Origin: JANQIV01 sp050117315
GTDB taxonomy: Bacteria > Bacteroidota > Ignavibacteria > Ignavibacteriales > Melioribacteraceae
Length of the DNA: 57,870 bases
NCBI GenBank assembly: GCA_050117315.1
Contig: JASFMY010000027.1
Span: forward strand, 1-57,870
Reading direction: 5' to 3'
Shown: positions 8,538-17,749 of the stretch, piece by piece
Layout of the letters: each line of letters begins with the position of its first letter
Position numbering within the stretch: position 1 is the stretch's first letter
Program-made: the position numbers and the translations under genes
The notes under the pieces: generated by a model
Told to the model about the DNA's origin: nothing
Seen by the model: the letters and a program-made list of their open reading frames with translations, nothing else
Database searches by the model: none

Positions 8538-9542
8538 ATGATAAAATTAAAGTTCATTTTGTTTTGTTTGATCTTTGCTGTTCAAGCCTGTAATGCGGAT
8601 GAGCCGGACAAACAAGCAAGTAAGTTCAATTATGAAGTCTCGCAAATGGAAAAGGAAAATATTGATGATATTAAATCTCTTCTCGAAGATTCGAATAGTG
8701 ATAAAGTTATGACTATTTTACACCGGGGGGACTGGCGTAATGCACCGGAAAATTCACTTCAAGCCATTCAAAATGCCATAGATATGGGAATTGATATTGT
8801 TGAGATTGACATAAGAAAAACCAAGGACGGTGAGTTTATACTCATGCATGATAATACTCTCAACAGAACCACAACAGGCAAAGGCTTAGTAAGTGATTAC
8901 ACACTTGCTGAAATTAAACAGTTAAATCTAAAAAATGGTCTTGGGTCTACGAGAGTAAAACATAAAGTCCCTTCTTTAAGAGAAGCTCTCCTTCTGGCAA
9001 AAGGCAAAATTATGTTTAATGCCGACAAAGCCTACGATTACATTAGGGAAATCCATGAGCATGCCAAGCAAACTGGAACGGCAGACCATATAATCTACAA
9101 GGGCTGGGTAGACTTTGATAAGTTTATTCAGGATTACGGAGATTTAAAGGATAGTATTTATTTTATGCCGATTGCTGATCTGCGTAAAAAAGAAGGGAAT
9201 AAAGACTTTGTAATTAAGGTAGAAAATGAAAACGGGGAAAGCATGGTTGAAGAGTTTGTAACAAAGCTCCAACCGGTTGCTATCGAATTTGTGTTTGCAG
9301 ATACGCTGTCAAGTGTACTTAATAAATTATACGAATATAGAAAACAAGGTACAAGAACATGGGTTAATAGTCTTTGGCCTTCAATATGTGCCGGTTATGA
9401 TGACGATGCCGCTCTAAGCAATCCCGATTCAGTATACGGTTGGTTGATTAGCAAAGGATTTAACATGATACAAACAGATAGACCAAAGTTTTTACTCGAT
9501 TATTTGAAAAACAGAAATAGTGCCGGTTCTTTAGCACACTAA
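8538..9542 (+). CDS. Lipoprotein glycerophosphodiester phosphodiesterase (GDPD)
   Basis: A 334-residue GDPD-fold enzyme that hydrolyses glycerophosphodiesters to glycerol-3-phosphate and an alcohol. The lipobox AVQAC sets the lipidated cysteine at residue 18. Catalytic and metal-binding motifs are present: HRG (62-64), PEN (70-72), E89 and D91 in VEIDIR, and H104-D105 in MHDNTLNRTT, where H62 and H104 are the expected acid/base pair. The TIM-barrel continues to about residue 325. It lies 72 bases after susD and before a terminator, and so is the last gene of the SusCD operon. Its position suggests that it processes the imported or surface-bound substrate (for example deacylated phospholipid head groups); the exact substrate is unknown. 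Confidence 0.9.
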   Translation: MIKLKFILFCLIFAVQACNADEPDKQASKFNYEVSQMEKENIDDIKSLLEDSNSDKVMTILHRGDWRNAPENSLQAIQNAIDMGIDIVEIDIRKTKDGEFILMHDNTLNRTTTGKGLVSDYTLAEIKQLNLKNGLGSTRVKHKVPSLREALLLAKGKIMFNADKAYDYIREIHEHAKQTGTADHIIYKGWVDFDKFIQDYGDLKDSIYFMPIADLRKKEGNKDFVIKVENENGESMVEEFVTKLQPVAIEFVFADTLSSVLNKLYEYRKQGTRTWVNSLWPSICAGYDDDAALSNPDSVYGWLISKGFNMIQTDRPKFLLDYLKNRNSAGSLAH

Positions 9543-9737
9543 TTATTGTAGCTCAAGGCTAAAGAATTTATTTCGAAATAATTGGATACCCCTGAAGAAT
9601 TTTAGATTTCCAAGAATAGGCGAAGTTAGTGTAGTGTAAGTTTATTATTGAATGTATTTGCATTTGTTTTCCGTGAATAAGTGATAGAGTTAATGGTGCT
9701 TATGTAGGTAGCAAGACATTTATTGGAGCTAAAATTC

Positions 9738-9771
9738 AAACCCTCTTTCATTTTATGATTGAGGGTTTTTT
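9738..9771 (+). terminator. Intrinsic terminator after the SusCD-GDPD operon
   Basis: Stem AAACCCTC/GAGGGTTT with a 15-base loop runs straight into a T-run, 195 bases after the GDPD stop. The 398-base gap between the two convergent genes holds this site, the hairpin at 9854-9907, and nothing else that I recognise. Confidence 0.8.
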
Positions 9772-9853
9772 ATTGAGAGATTTTATGTGGTTCTCAGAAA
9801 GAGTCTTGGACTTGACAGAGGTTTATAGGCCTTGTTTGAATAATTTTACAAAC

Positions 9854-9907
9854 AGCAAGGTAATTAATTGAAGTGAAAAATTTTCTTCATGTTTACTAAT
9901 TACCTTG
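9854..9907 (-). terminator. Long hairpin after the metallopeptidase gene
   Basis: Arms GCAAGGTAATTA and TAATTACCTTGC pair perfectly (12 bp), with a further inner GAAG/CTTC pairing. It lies 34 bases past the stop of the minus-strand metallopeptidase and probably ends that transcript, although no strong T-run follows on either strand. Confidence 0.55.
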
Positions 9908-9940
9908 CCGGAGTAATAAAATCCACTTGTTAGTTCGTTA

Positions 9941-12253
9941 TCAGGAAACCGAAAAATTTCTTTGAGCAATGTTATTATCAAAGGGAACTAATCTCCAGTT
10001 CCCAAGCGGTTTACCCTGAATAACGGGATTATCAACTATACTTGGATCTCCGTCTGCGGAAGCAACCATTAATACTCCCATATTGCTGCTAATGTTTGGA
10101 GTCCATTCAAACGGGCCTACTACCGTTTCTCCTTTTGAAGCAACTGAACCGATTACCGGTAATTCACTTGTTAAAGCAGGAGCCCAATTTTGGGGCCAAT
10201 TAAATTCTACTGAAGAATTTGACTGGTAGCATTTAATTTTAATGTTATCCGCATCATCAGTCCCGCGATTTTTAAGTCTAACATATAAATAGTTTGTTTT
10301 ATTCAATATTGGGGTTTGGTTTGAACTTCCGCCGTCGTTTGAGTTTCTATTCCAAATATCCTGGCAGTTTTGCCAATCATTTAAGTATTGATACTCTCCC
10401 TCCCTGCCGTCGTTAATATAAACATCAACTGCTGGCGGTTCTCCAGGTTGAGTATAAGGTTTTGGGGTTCCCGGTTTCTGGTAAAGTCCTTGTTTTTCAA
10501 AACTCCACCTAATAACTTTATAATTTGTGCCTCCGGTTTGGTTCTGGAAATCAACCGTGTTTTTATCAGCCTGCATTAAAGCATTTACATAAACTTTAGG
10601 ATCAGTTGTTGTATGGGTTAACATTCCGCAACTTTTTACGATTAAATAAAACATGTACATTGATGCGAACTGTTTATCGGTTAATTGTGAAGACCCTCCT
10701 CCGGTGGATTGATAAGTCCTAAAAAGTGTGGTTGAAAGAACTTGTTCTCCGCCATATTGAGTATTATAATGAGTACCGAACCAAGCCCATCCGTCGGAAA
10801 CTGTTCTATCGTGCCTTCTTTGCATGCCCGGATTAGAATTAGTAATAAAAGGAAATGTTTCCCCTTTATCCGGCGCTAATGAATTTGGGTCTGCATAAAT
10901 TGCCGCCATTGAATCACCAGCACTATGAGCAAACCCGAAATTAGGCGAGTTAACATGGTTCCATAATAAAGCATGACCGAATTCATGAAGGACAACCCTA
11001 AGAGCAGTAGCAATACCGACGTTATAGTTCTGTTCAACAATCCCAAATCTTAGAGAACCTAAACCGTTTCCTGCTGCGTTCCCGTTTGCCGAGGCATTTA
11101 CGGCTCCTCCTTTACCGCGATGATCTACGGGAACAGGGAACGAGGTACCGCCAAAATATGTTGGTACATCTATTCCAAGTTCACTGATATAACGGAAAAC
11201 AAAATCACAATGATAATATGCATTTATTGCAGAGAAGTCATTGGTTGTGGAGCCGTAATAAAAATTTTCACCTGCAGGCTTCGTTGGCGGCGCAATATTT
11301 GGCGGTGCAATATCTTCCAATTTTACGTAATTCCCTTCTAAAGATTGTACATTATTTTGAGGAGGAATCAACCCAGGTACCGGAACTTCACTTATTGATT
11401 TATTAAGTTTATCTTCGCTTGTACCTCCCCTACAATCCGAGCATCCTTGAGTTACAGGATCAATTTGAAAGATTGAACCGGAAATTCCTGAAACCAGGGC
11501 TCTCAAATATAAAACTGAACCGGTTTGAATTTCTATTAAGGTTCTCCAGTTCATATCGGAGCCTTCTTTATCTTTCAAAGTAAAAAACACTTCTGAAACA
11601 GTGTAATATTTATTATCCAGTATTTTTTTATCTACTTCGGGAATATCTATCGTTGGCGGAATAACTTCCAAAGCCTTTTCAATATTTTTTAATTCGGGTG
11701 TCAACCGGTCTTCTGCTTTATAAAGATAAATAGCTGTAGAAACACTATTTATTGAGGGCAACTCTTTGAGGTTTTCCAATCCAAGAACAGATTGAAGTTT
11801 TTTCTGCGAAACCTTGCCTTCTGCAAACTTTGCAGAATCCAGGTTCGGCTTATCAAGCATTAACTCATAGTGTGAATTATTTGAAGAACCCAAAACACCC
11901 ATTGTGTCTGAGTTTATTCTAACACTCAAATTTGAATTTAATACAGGTATACCGTAATAATTTTGTTCAAAGGTAACGACAGAAATATTATCCAATTTTT
12001 TTTCATTCAAAAAACGAAATTCTGTTTTTTCATCTGTAAGGGCTTTGCTTTTAGGAAATGTTAAATTGCTTAGTGATTTATCCGTCAGCTTGTAGTGAAC
12101 AGCTACCTGACGGAGATACTCTTCAGCAAGTTCTTTTGTAGACATTTTTCTAAGTGAAGGACTTCTATATGGTTCAAGCGAATGATCAAGTTCCCGGATT
12201 ATTCCGTTATCATCAATGATGAGATCCGTATTAGCATTTAAATTTATGGCCAT
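9941..12253 (-). CDS. Leaderless zinc metallopeptidase with thermolysin/fungalysin-type propeptide
   Basis: A 770-residue predicted zincin. Residues about 75-180 look like an FTP/PepSY-type propeptide (VTFEQNYYGIPVLNSNLSV). A linker with a CSDC pair (271-274) leads to the catalytic domain at about 330-590 with HEFGH at 423-427. The C-terminal part (about 610-770) is a beta-sandwich-like module. The third zinc ligand is not obvious: H433 sits at metzincin spacing but the usual glycine is Leu430, while D447, in an HSAGDS segment, sits where thermolysins have glutamate. There is no signal peptide, although the family is normally secreted. An AAGGAGG ribosome site supports the start. It is encoded 77 bases after the VWA gene, probably in one operon. 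Its substrate is unknown. Confidence 0.75.
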   Translation of the reverse strand: MAINLNANTDLIIDDNGIIRELDHSLEPYRSPSLRKMSTKELAEEYLRQVAVHYKLTDKSLSNLTFPKSKALTDEKTEFRFLNEKKLDNISVVTFEQNYYGIPVLNSNLSVRINSDTMGVLGSSNNSHYELMLDKPNLDSAKFAEGKVSQKKLQSVLGLENLKELPSINSVSTAIYLYKAEDRLTPELKNIEKALEVIPPTIDIPEVDKKILDNKYYTVSEVFFTLKDKEGSDMNWRTLIEIQTGSVLYLRALVSGISGSIFQIDPVTQGCSDCRGGTSEDKLNKSISEVPVPGLIPPQNNVQSLEGNYVKLEDIAPPNIAPPTKPAGENFYYGSTTNDFSAINAYYHCDFVFRYISELGIDVPTYFGGTSFPVPVDHRGKGGAVNASANGNAAGNGLGSLRFGIVEQNYNVGIATALRVVLHEFGHALLWNHVNSPNFGFAHSAGDSMAAIYADPNSLAPDKGETFPFITNSNPGMQRRHDRTVSDGWAWFGTHYNTQYGGEQVLSTTLFRTYQSTGGGSSQLTDKQFASMYMFYLIVKSCGMLTHTTTDPKVYVNALMQADKNTVDFQNQTGGTNYKVIRWSFEKQGLYQKPGTPKPYTQPGEPPAVDVYINDGREGEYQYLNDWQNCQDIWNRNSNDGGSSNQTPILNKTNYLYVRLKNRGTDDADNIKIKCYQSNSSVEFNWPQNWAPALTSELPVIGSVASKGETVVGPFEWTPNISSNMGVLMVASADGDPSIVDNPVIQGKPLGNWRLVPFDNNIAQRNFSVS

Positions 12254-12330
12254 TACTTCCTCCTTAATTCTATTTGGCTATTGTTTACTCCATTTTTTAT
12301 CTCAAGATAAATCAATATTACTCAAATAAT

Positions 12331-13686
12331 TTATTCAACTTCAACACTAACTATTCCATTACGTTGAAAGTTTGTTTTTGAAATAGGGGAATAACCTGAA
12401 ACATGTACATGAATATTATAATTGCCCGGTGTTTTTGTATCTACCACCTTCCCTTCATGAACCGCATTTGATTTACTTATTTCTTTTAAATGAACCGGGT
12501 ATTGAATAGGGCCGAGAATATCTTTTTTGGGTAATAGAGAATTTCTATATTTATTTAATTTTGCATGATCCATGGATGTTTTCTCGTCTATATCAATACT
12601 ATCGGCAGCGAAATTACTCAATTCCTTGGAGTGTTTCTTAATCGCTTCTGCACTACTTAACATTGGCTTTTCAATACGAGCATGCATTTGTAAATTTTCT
12701 ACAGGTTGACCTTTGTCTTTTACTTGAGCTGTGAAAGACAGTTTGTTGCCTGCTTTAATTTTGTCTGGAGCGGATATATCAAAATTAATGGCACTAGCTG
12801 AATCGGCCGGAAATTCAAATGCACCGGAAGTTGTTCCTAAAGTTTGGGGATTATTTCCGCATATTACCTGTATATACCATTGTCCGGATACCGGAGCCGG
12901 GGTATCATAAACAACATAACCACCTCCCACTATAACCGGATCTTTTATAAGTGAACCATCAGGTTGAACAAGGGTTACGCTGATTTCATTATTACCCGGA
13001 TTAGGGGTATTGGTATATCTAACTGAGTTATCATCCCAGACTACCCCGAATTGTGACTCGGAGTTATCTTTTGATATTACCGCAGGTATCAGCTTAAACT
13101 GCTGCGAAGCAACAAGATTCAAGGTATTTTGAACTGATTGCACATACGAGGGTTGAGCCCTAATATCATTGAAGATAAGCATCATTGTTGAAGGGTAGGG
13201 GGCTACGTAAAACTTGCCTCCTGTTCTGTCTGCAATAGTTTTTAATAAATTCTTATCCGCATTGTCTCCCATTGCACAACTATAAACCGGGTAACTTGGT
13301 AATACATCAAGAGGACTGGTTCCACAGTTTTGATATCCGTCCGATAATAATACCATAGCTTTAGGCGTTGATGCTGAATCCAGCAGCGTTCTTGCGCTTG
13401 AAATTCCGCCTCCCATATTTGTGCAATTTCCGTTAAATGCAACATCATTAATTGCTGATGCTGCTTCCCGGCATTGATCTAGATTGCTATTAACAATTGC
13501 TAATTGAGTTCCGCTGGTGGGATAATTAATACTTCCGTTATCCTTGAATGTTACTACGCCAATTCCGTCTCCCGGTCTGGCGTAACTGACAAATGCACTT
13601 GAATCCCTTTTGGTTATATCGACATAACCGTTCGAAGTCATACTATAAGATGCATCAATTACTGTTACTGCATTAGCTGTTCCCAT
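12331..13686 (-). CDS. Leaderless von Willebrand factor A (VWA) domain protein
   Basis: A 451-residue protein. The open frame extends upstream to 13809, but an AGGAGG site 5 bases before the ATG at 13686 fixes the start. The VWA domain (about 5-180) has a complete metal-ion-dependent adhesion site: DASYS at 11-15, a threonine at 89 within NCTNMGGG, and D116 in LLSDG. The C-terminal half (about 190-451) is beta-rich, similar in layout to CLCA-type proteins, with an immunoglobulin-like ending. No signal peptide or membrane helix is visible. It lies upstream of, and in line with, the zinc metallopeptidase, and may present it to a target or bind its cargo (inference). Confidence 0.8.
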   Translation of the reverse strand: MGTANAVTVIDASYSMTSNGYVDITKRDSSAFVSYARPGDGIGVVTFKDNGSINYPTSGTQLAIVNSNLDQCREAASAINDVAFNGNCTNMGGGISSARTLLDSASTPKAMVLLSDGYQNCGTSPLDVLPSYPVYSCAMGDNADKNLLKTIADRTGGKFYVAPYPSTMMLIFNDIRAQPSYVQSVQNTLNLVASQQFKLIPAVISKDNSESQFGVVWDDNSVRYTNTPNPGNNEISVTLVQPDGSLIKDPVIVGGGYVVYDTPAPVSGQWYIQVICGNNPQTLGTTSGAFEFPADSASAINFDISAPDKIKAGNKLSFTAQVKDKGQPVENLQMHARIEKPMLSSAEAIKKHSKELSNFAADSIDIDEKTSMDHAKLNKYRNSLLPKKDILGPIQYPVHLKEISKSNAVHEGKVVDTKTPGNYNIHVHVSGYSPISKTNFQRNGIVSVEVE

Positions 13687-14081
13687 TTTTCCTCCTTTTT
13701 TTGTAAATGATTTTTGTTTAAGCTTTTTTATTTTTTGTATAAGAATAAAAAAATCAAAAAAGGCGATGAATCTTCCTATTGCCTGGGAATTTAATTGAAT
13801 AGTGAACATTAAGTGTATGAATTAACCGAATGTAATTAAATACTATGTAGTTACGTGATTCAGGATTTATATCAATCTTCAGGAAGAACAATGAGTTATT
13901 AATTTATATATTATTTGTTAAATCGGCAATAATAAAATTGAAATATTAATTATAAAGATTAAAAATAGAGAGCTGGCTACAGCTTTATAGTCGGTGGCGA
14001 AAAAATTAGAACGCAGTAAGCAAAGAATCTTCTGAAAATTTTGGAAAACAGAAATGCAGATTGCTATGATCTTTTTCTAAA

Positions 14082-14203
14082 TTTAATCCACCTTCGCATT
14101 CGCTACGGCAGGCGAGAAGACGGGGTTTAATTCCCCGTCGCTTGCGGCGGAACAGTGTTCGGTTCGCCACGGCGAATTGTCCCGAGGTTCATACCATTGA
14201 TTG
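14082..14203. repeat. GC-rich palindromic repeat, copy A
   Basis: This is one of three long copies (others at 30050 and 54836) of a GC-rich intergenic element. It begins TTTAATCC.CCTTCGCATT and contains CCCCGTCGCTTGCGGCGGAA and GGCGAATTGTCCCGAGGTTC. Copy A lacks the inner GGACCTGCCTGCCCC block found in copies B and C. The remainder of the 551-base gap 13687-14237 holds nothing that I recognise. Confidence 0.75.
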
Positions 14204-14237
14204 AAGTCACGGGGTTTAAAGTGACGAAATAACGAGC

Positions 14238-17200
14238 TTATGAATTGTAAATCTGTTGTGTAAAGAATACTTTTGTCCCTTTATTTTTTTTACTTTCAAT
14301 CCAGATACTGCCGTTTGTCAGTTCAATAAATTCCTTGCAGATAATTAAACCCAAGCCGGAACCGCCTTCATTTGCTGTCCCTTTTGTAGAGTATTTATAA
14401 TCTATTTTGAAAAGATTTTTAACAACTTCCTGGGGTATTCCAATACCTGAATCTGCTACACAAAATTTCAGATTACTTCCATTTTTTGTTGTGTTTATTT
14501 TTATTTCTCCGCCTTTGCCGGTAAACTTAATAGCATTGGAAATTAAATTTCGTATGACCGTGTTTAGCATGTTCTCATCACTATAAACATAACTTTCAAC
14601 AGCCTCATCTTTTAATCTTATTCCTTTCCATGCTGCGGATTCATCTAGTAGTTTAAGATTATCATTTATTATTTTTTTTACATTTACTTTTGTTTTTGAT
14701 ACTGTTATTCCGCCCATTTGTATTTTTGACCATTGCAAAAGGTTATCAAGTAACTTATACAAATTGCTAGATGAATATAAAAGTCCCTCCGCAAGTCCTT
14801 TTATTTCTTTTTTGTTTAGATCGTCTATATCCGAGGCCAGGAATTGAGAAGTATTCATAAAAACTTGAAAAGGCCCCTTTAGATCATGCGAAACAATAGA
14901 GAAAAATTTATTTTTCGAGGCATTCAATTCCTGCAATTCTTTTGTTCTTTCTTGAACTTCAATCTCAAGTAATTTTTTTTGTCTTTCAATACTTCTTAAA
15001 CGCCATTTGTAAATAACAAATACAATCAATATTAATACTAATCCCGATAATATGTAAAACCAGATCGTTTCCCAAAAAGGGGGTAGGATTTTTATTTTTA
15101 ATGACGCTCCTTCTTCATTCCAGTAACCGTCATTGTTTGATGCCTTAACTCTAAAAGTATATTCCCCGCCGTCTAAGTTTGTATAAACAGCCACTCTTGA
15201 TTTTGAGTCTGTATAATTCCAGTCTTTATCAAACCCTTCAAGCATATATGCATAACGGTTATTGCACGGCGAATTATAATTAAAAGCTGTGAACTCCAAC
15301 GAAAAAATATATTGTTCATAAGAAAGCGTTATCTCATCTAGCTCCGTGATTGATTTGGTAAGAACCGATTCCTTATTGATTGTTACAGGTTTGTTAAAAA
15401 GTTTGAAATTAGTAATTGTCACCGGAGGCAAGAACTTATTATCTTTTATATTTTCGGGTATGAAAATATTTAAACCGTTTATCCCGCCAAAATACATTTC
15501 ACCGGTTTTTTCGTTATAGGAAGCTCCTCCCTTGAACTCATTGCTTTGCAGCCCGTCAGTAGCGTCATAGTTTCTGAATAAACCGGTTTCACAGTTATAT
15601 TTTGAAAGTCCTTTGTTGGTTGCAATCCAAAGATCGCTATTTTTATCACAAAGAATTGAATACACATAATTATTAGGAAGCCCGTCTGTTTTTTTTAGCG
15701 TTCTGAAGGTAAAATTGCCTTTTCGTTTATTTTTATATTCTAAAAGTTTTATACCCTGGCCCCATGTTCCGAACCATAAATTTTTATCTTCTGATTCGCA
15801 GATAGAAGAGAAACGGTCTTTATCTGCTTGGTTTTTATTATTTGTGAAAAGTTCTATGTTTTTAAAACCGTCTATACTTTCGTCGTAAAAACATAAACCG
15901 TAGTAAGAGCCAATCCAGACTATCCCTTCACTATCTTCAAAAATACTTTCTATCCGGTCACTCGGAAGTGAAGTTATGTCGTCTTTGTTGTACCTGTAAG
16001 TAATAAAACTTAAGGAATCCAAATGTTTTTTTATATCAGTCAAATTGCCTGTTTCAGGCAGCGGTTTTTTTAACTTATTTAAGCCTCCTGATAGAGTCCC
16101 AACCCATAACACTCCTTTGCTGTCCTCGAGAATACAGTTAATTCTGTCGTTGCTTATTTTCATATTGGCAAAAAAAGATTCGGAGTTAATCCGGATGAAA
16201 CCGTCAAGTGGCGGAATATATAAATTAAGACCGCCGTCAAGTGTGCCAACCCATAATAATCCCGGCCGTATTTTTGATTCTTTAATCGCAGTAATTCGAT
16301 TGTTGCTGATACTTAATTTATCATTTGGGTCATTAAAATATCTTGTAACCTTATCCCTGTTAGGGTTTAGCTTATTTAATCCGTTCCATGTCCCGAGCCA
16401 AAGATTATTTTGGTAATCAGTGCATGTAGCAAAAACGAGATTATCGCTTAAAGAATTGTCATTCTGAGGATTATGTTTGAGGTGAGTAAATTTCTTGGGA
16501 TGGGGATTAAAAATATTTAGTCCACCCCCATATGTTCCAACCCAAATCATACCGGATTTATCCTGGAGTGATAATATTAAATCGTTACTGCTTATGCTTT
16601 GCGGGTCTGTCTTATTGTGGGTGAAGTAGGTGATTAGTTCTAACTTGGGGTCATAACGACCTAATCCGTCGCCCCAAATACTTATCCAGATTATCCCGCT
16701 GTCATCTTCATAAATATGATTAATGCTGATTCCTTGAATAACGTTTGAGTGGCTATTTCCAACTTCTCTAAGTACAATTTCTCCTTTATGTGCATTTTTC
16801 AAATCTTTTTTATAAATAATTTTAATGCCTCCCGAATCAGTACCTACCCATAGATTACCATTTTTGTCTGACATTAAACATCTAATGAAATTATCACTTA
16901 GAGAATTATTATTGCCAGGTATATTAAAGAAGTTATTAAATCTAACACCTTTCTCATCTTCAACAAGAAGATTTAAACCGTTTAAAGTTCCGATCCATAA
17001 GTTTCCCAAATAATCTTTACCTATTCTGTAAATCCTGTTATCAGAGAGAGAATTTTTTTTAGAAGGATCAAAATAAAAATTCTGGAATGAAACATTTTTA
17101 GGAGAAATAAGAGGATCACCCTTCATTATAAGCTTGTTTAGTCCTTTGCTATATGTTCCAACCCATAAATTTCCTTTTACGTCCTCGTTTATACACATAA

Positions 17201-17606
17201 TGTAGTTATAACTAATAGATGTTGAATCCGTAGGATCATGAACAAACGAAATAAATGATTCATTAAACTTATCATATAAACATAAACCGCCGCCGTTTGT
17301 ACAGACCCATATATTTTGTTTACTGTCTTCAAAAAGATAGTTTATATGATTGTGGGACAGGGAAGTAGAATCTTTTGGATCATTCTTGAAAACCTTAAAT
17401 TCATAGCCGTCATATCTGTTTAACCCGTCTTGAGTGGCAATCCAGATAAAACCTTTACTATCCTGAATTATGTCGGTAACTACGCTTTGAGATAAACCGT
17501 CTTCAATTGTTAGGTGACTAAACTTAATATCATATGTTTGTGCAAAAATATTATCGGGAAGTATAAGAGAATTAAAATAAATTATTAGAACAGATATATG
17601 TCTCAT
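14238..17606 (-). CDS. Two-component sensor kinase with giant periplasmic beta-propeller (Reg_prop/Y_Y_Y)
   Basis: A histidine kinase of about 1122 residues. The frame opens at 17630, but the ATG at 17606 gives the cleanest signal peptide. About fourteen propeller repeats follow (signatures DSKGFIWIATQDGLNRYDG, NLWVGT, IWVGTYGGGLN). A Y_Y_Y domain lies just before a single membrane helix (about 840-862), with a short coiled coil, HisKA (phospho-acceptor in SIVSHDLKGPF, about H907) and HATPase (about 1000-1117, with DSGIGIP and GGSGLGL) after it. The sensor half matches Bacteroidota hybrid two-component systems, which usually add receiver and AraC domains, but here the protein stops after the kinase. 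No response regulator gene is near. The ligand is unknown; such propellers often sense sugars. Confidence 0.9.
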   Translation of the reverse strand: MRHISVLIIYFNSLILPDNIFAQTYDIKFSHLTIEDGLSQSVVTDIIQDSKGFIWIATQDGLNRYDGYEFKVFKNDPKDSTSLSHNHINYLFEDSKQNIWVCTNGGGLCLYDKFNESFISFVHDPTDSTSISYNYIMCINEDVKGNLWVGTYSKGLNKLIMKGDPLISPKNVSFQNFYFDPSKKNSLSDNRIYRIGKDYLGNLWIGTLNGLNLLVEDEKGVRFNNFFNIPGNNNSLSDNFIRCLMSDKNGNLWVGTDSGGIKIIYKKDLKNAHKGEIVLREVGNSHSNVIQGISINHIYEDDSGIIWISIWGDGLGRYDPKLELITYFTHNKTDPQSISSNDLILSLQDKSGMIWVGTYGGGLNIFNPHPKKFTHLKHNPQNDNSLSDNLVFATCTDYQNNLWLGTWNGLNKLNPNRDKVTRYFNDPNDKLSISNNRITAIKESKIRPGLLWVGTLDGGLNLYIPPLDGFIRINSESFFANMKISNDRINCILEDSKGVLWVGTLSGGLNKLKKPLPETGNLTDIKKHLDSLSFITYRYNKDDITSLPSDRIESIFEDSEGIVWIGSYYGLCFYDESIDGFKNIELFTNNKNQADKDRFSSICESEDKNLWFGTWGQGIKLLEYKNKRKGNFTFRTLKKTDGLPNNYVYSILCDKNSDLWIATNKGLSKYNCETGLFRNYDATDGLQSNEFKGGASYNEKTGEMYFGGINGLNIFIPENIKDNKFLPPVTITNFKLFNKPVTINKESVLTKSITELDEITLSYEQYIFSLEFTAFNYNSPCNNRYAYMLEGFDKDWNYTDSKSRVAVYTNLDGGEYTFRVKASNNDGYWNEEGASLKIKILPPFWETIWFYILSGLVLILIVFVIYKWRLRSIERQKKLLEIEVQERTKELQELNASKNKFFSIVSHDLKGPFQVFMNTSQFLASDIDDLNKKEIKGLAEGLLYSSSNLYKLLDNLLQWSKIQMGGITVSKTKVNVKKIINDNLKLLDESAAWKGIRLKDEAVESYVYSDENMLNTVIRNLISNAIKFTGKGGEIKINTTKNGSNLKFCVADSGIGIPQEVVKNLFKIDYKYSTKGTANEGGSGLGLIICKEFIELTNGSIWIESKKNKGTKVFFTQQIYNS

Positions 17607-17749
17607 TAACCTCTGCATAGTCAGTATCAATAATATTTTCTTTAATAGTATAAGAAATACAAAAGTTTTGTATTTGATAATACGGAATCTTACTAGAAAT
17701 AATTTTATTTAATAAATTACAAATTTTATAAGATTTTTCCGCTTTGTTT

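Noticed and set aside
13687..13809. Upstream extension of the VWA gene (41 extra codons with a hydrophobic stretch that could pass as a leader)
   Set aside because: An AGGAGG site 5 bases before the internal ATG decides the start, and the extension is lysine/phenylalanine-rich without a proper cleavage site.
16045..16416. 123-codon plus-strand frame within the propeller kinase
   Set aside because: Antisense shadow of the repeated kinase propeller; proline/serine-rich composition mirrors the WVGT repeats.
14238..17606. Full hybrid two-component system (with receiver and AraC domains)
   Set aside because: The protein ends directly after the HATPase domain, and no receiver or HTH follows in any frame downstream.
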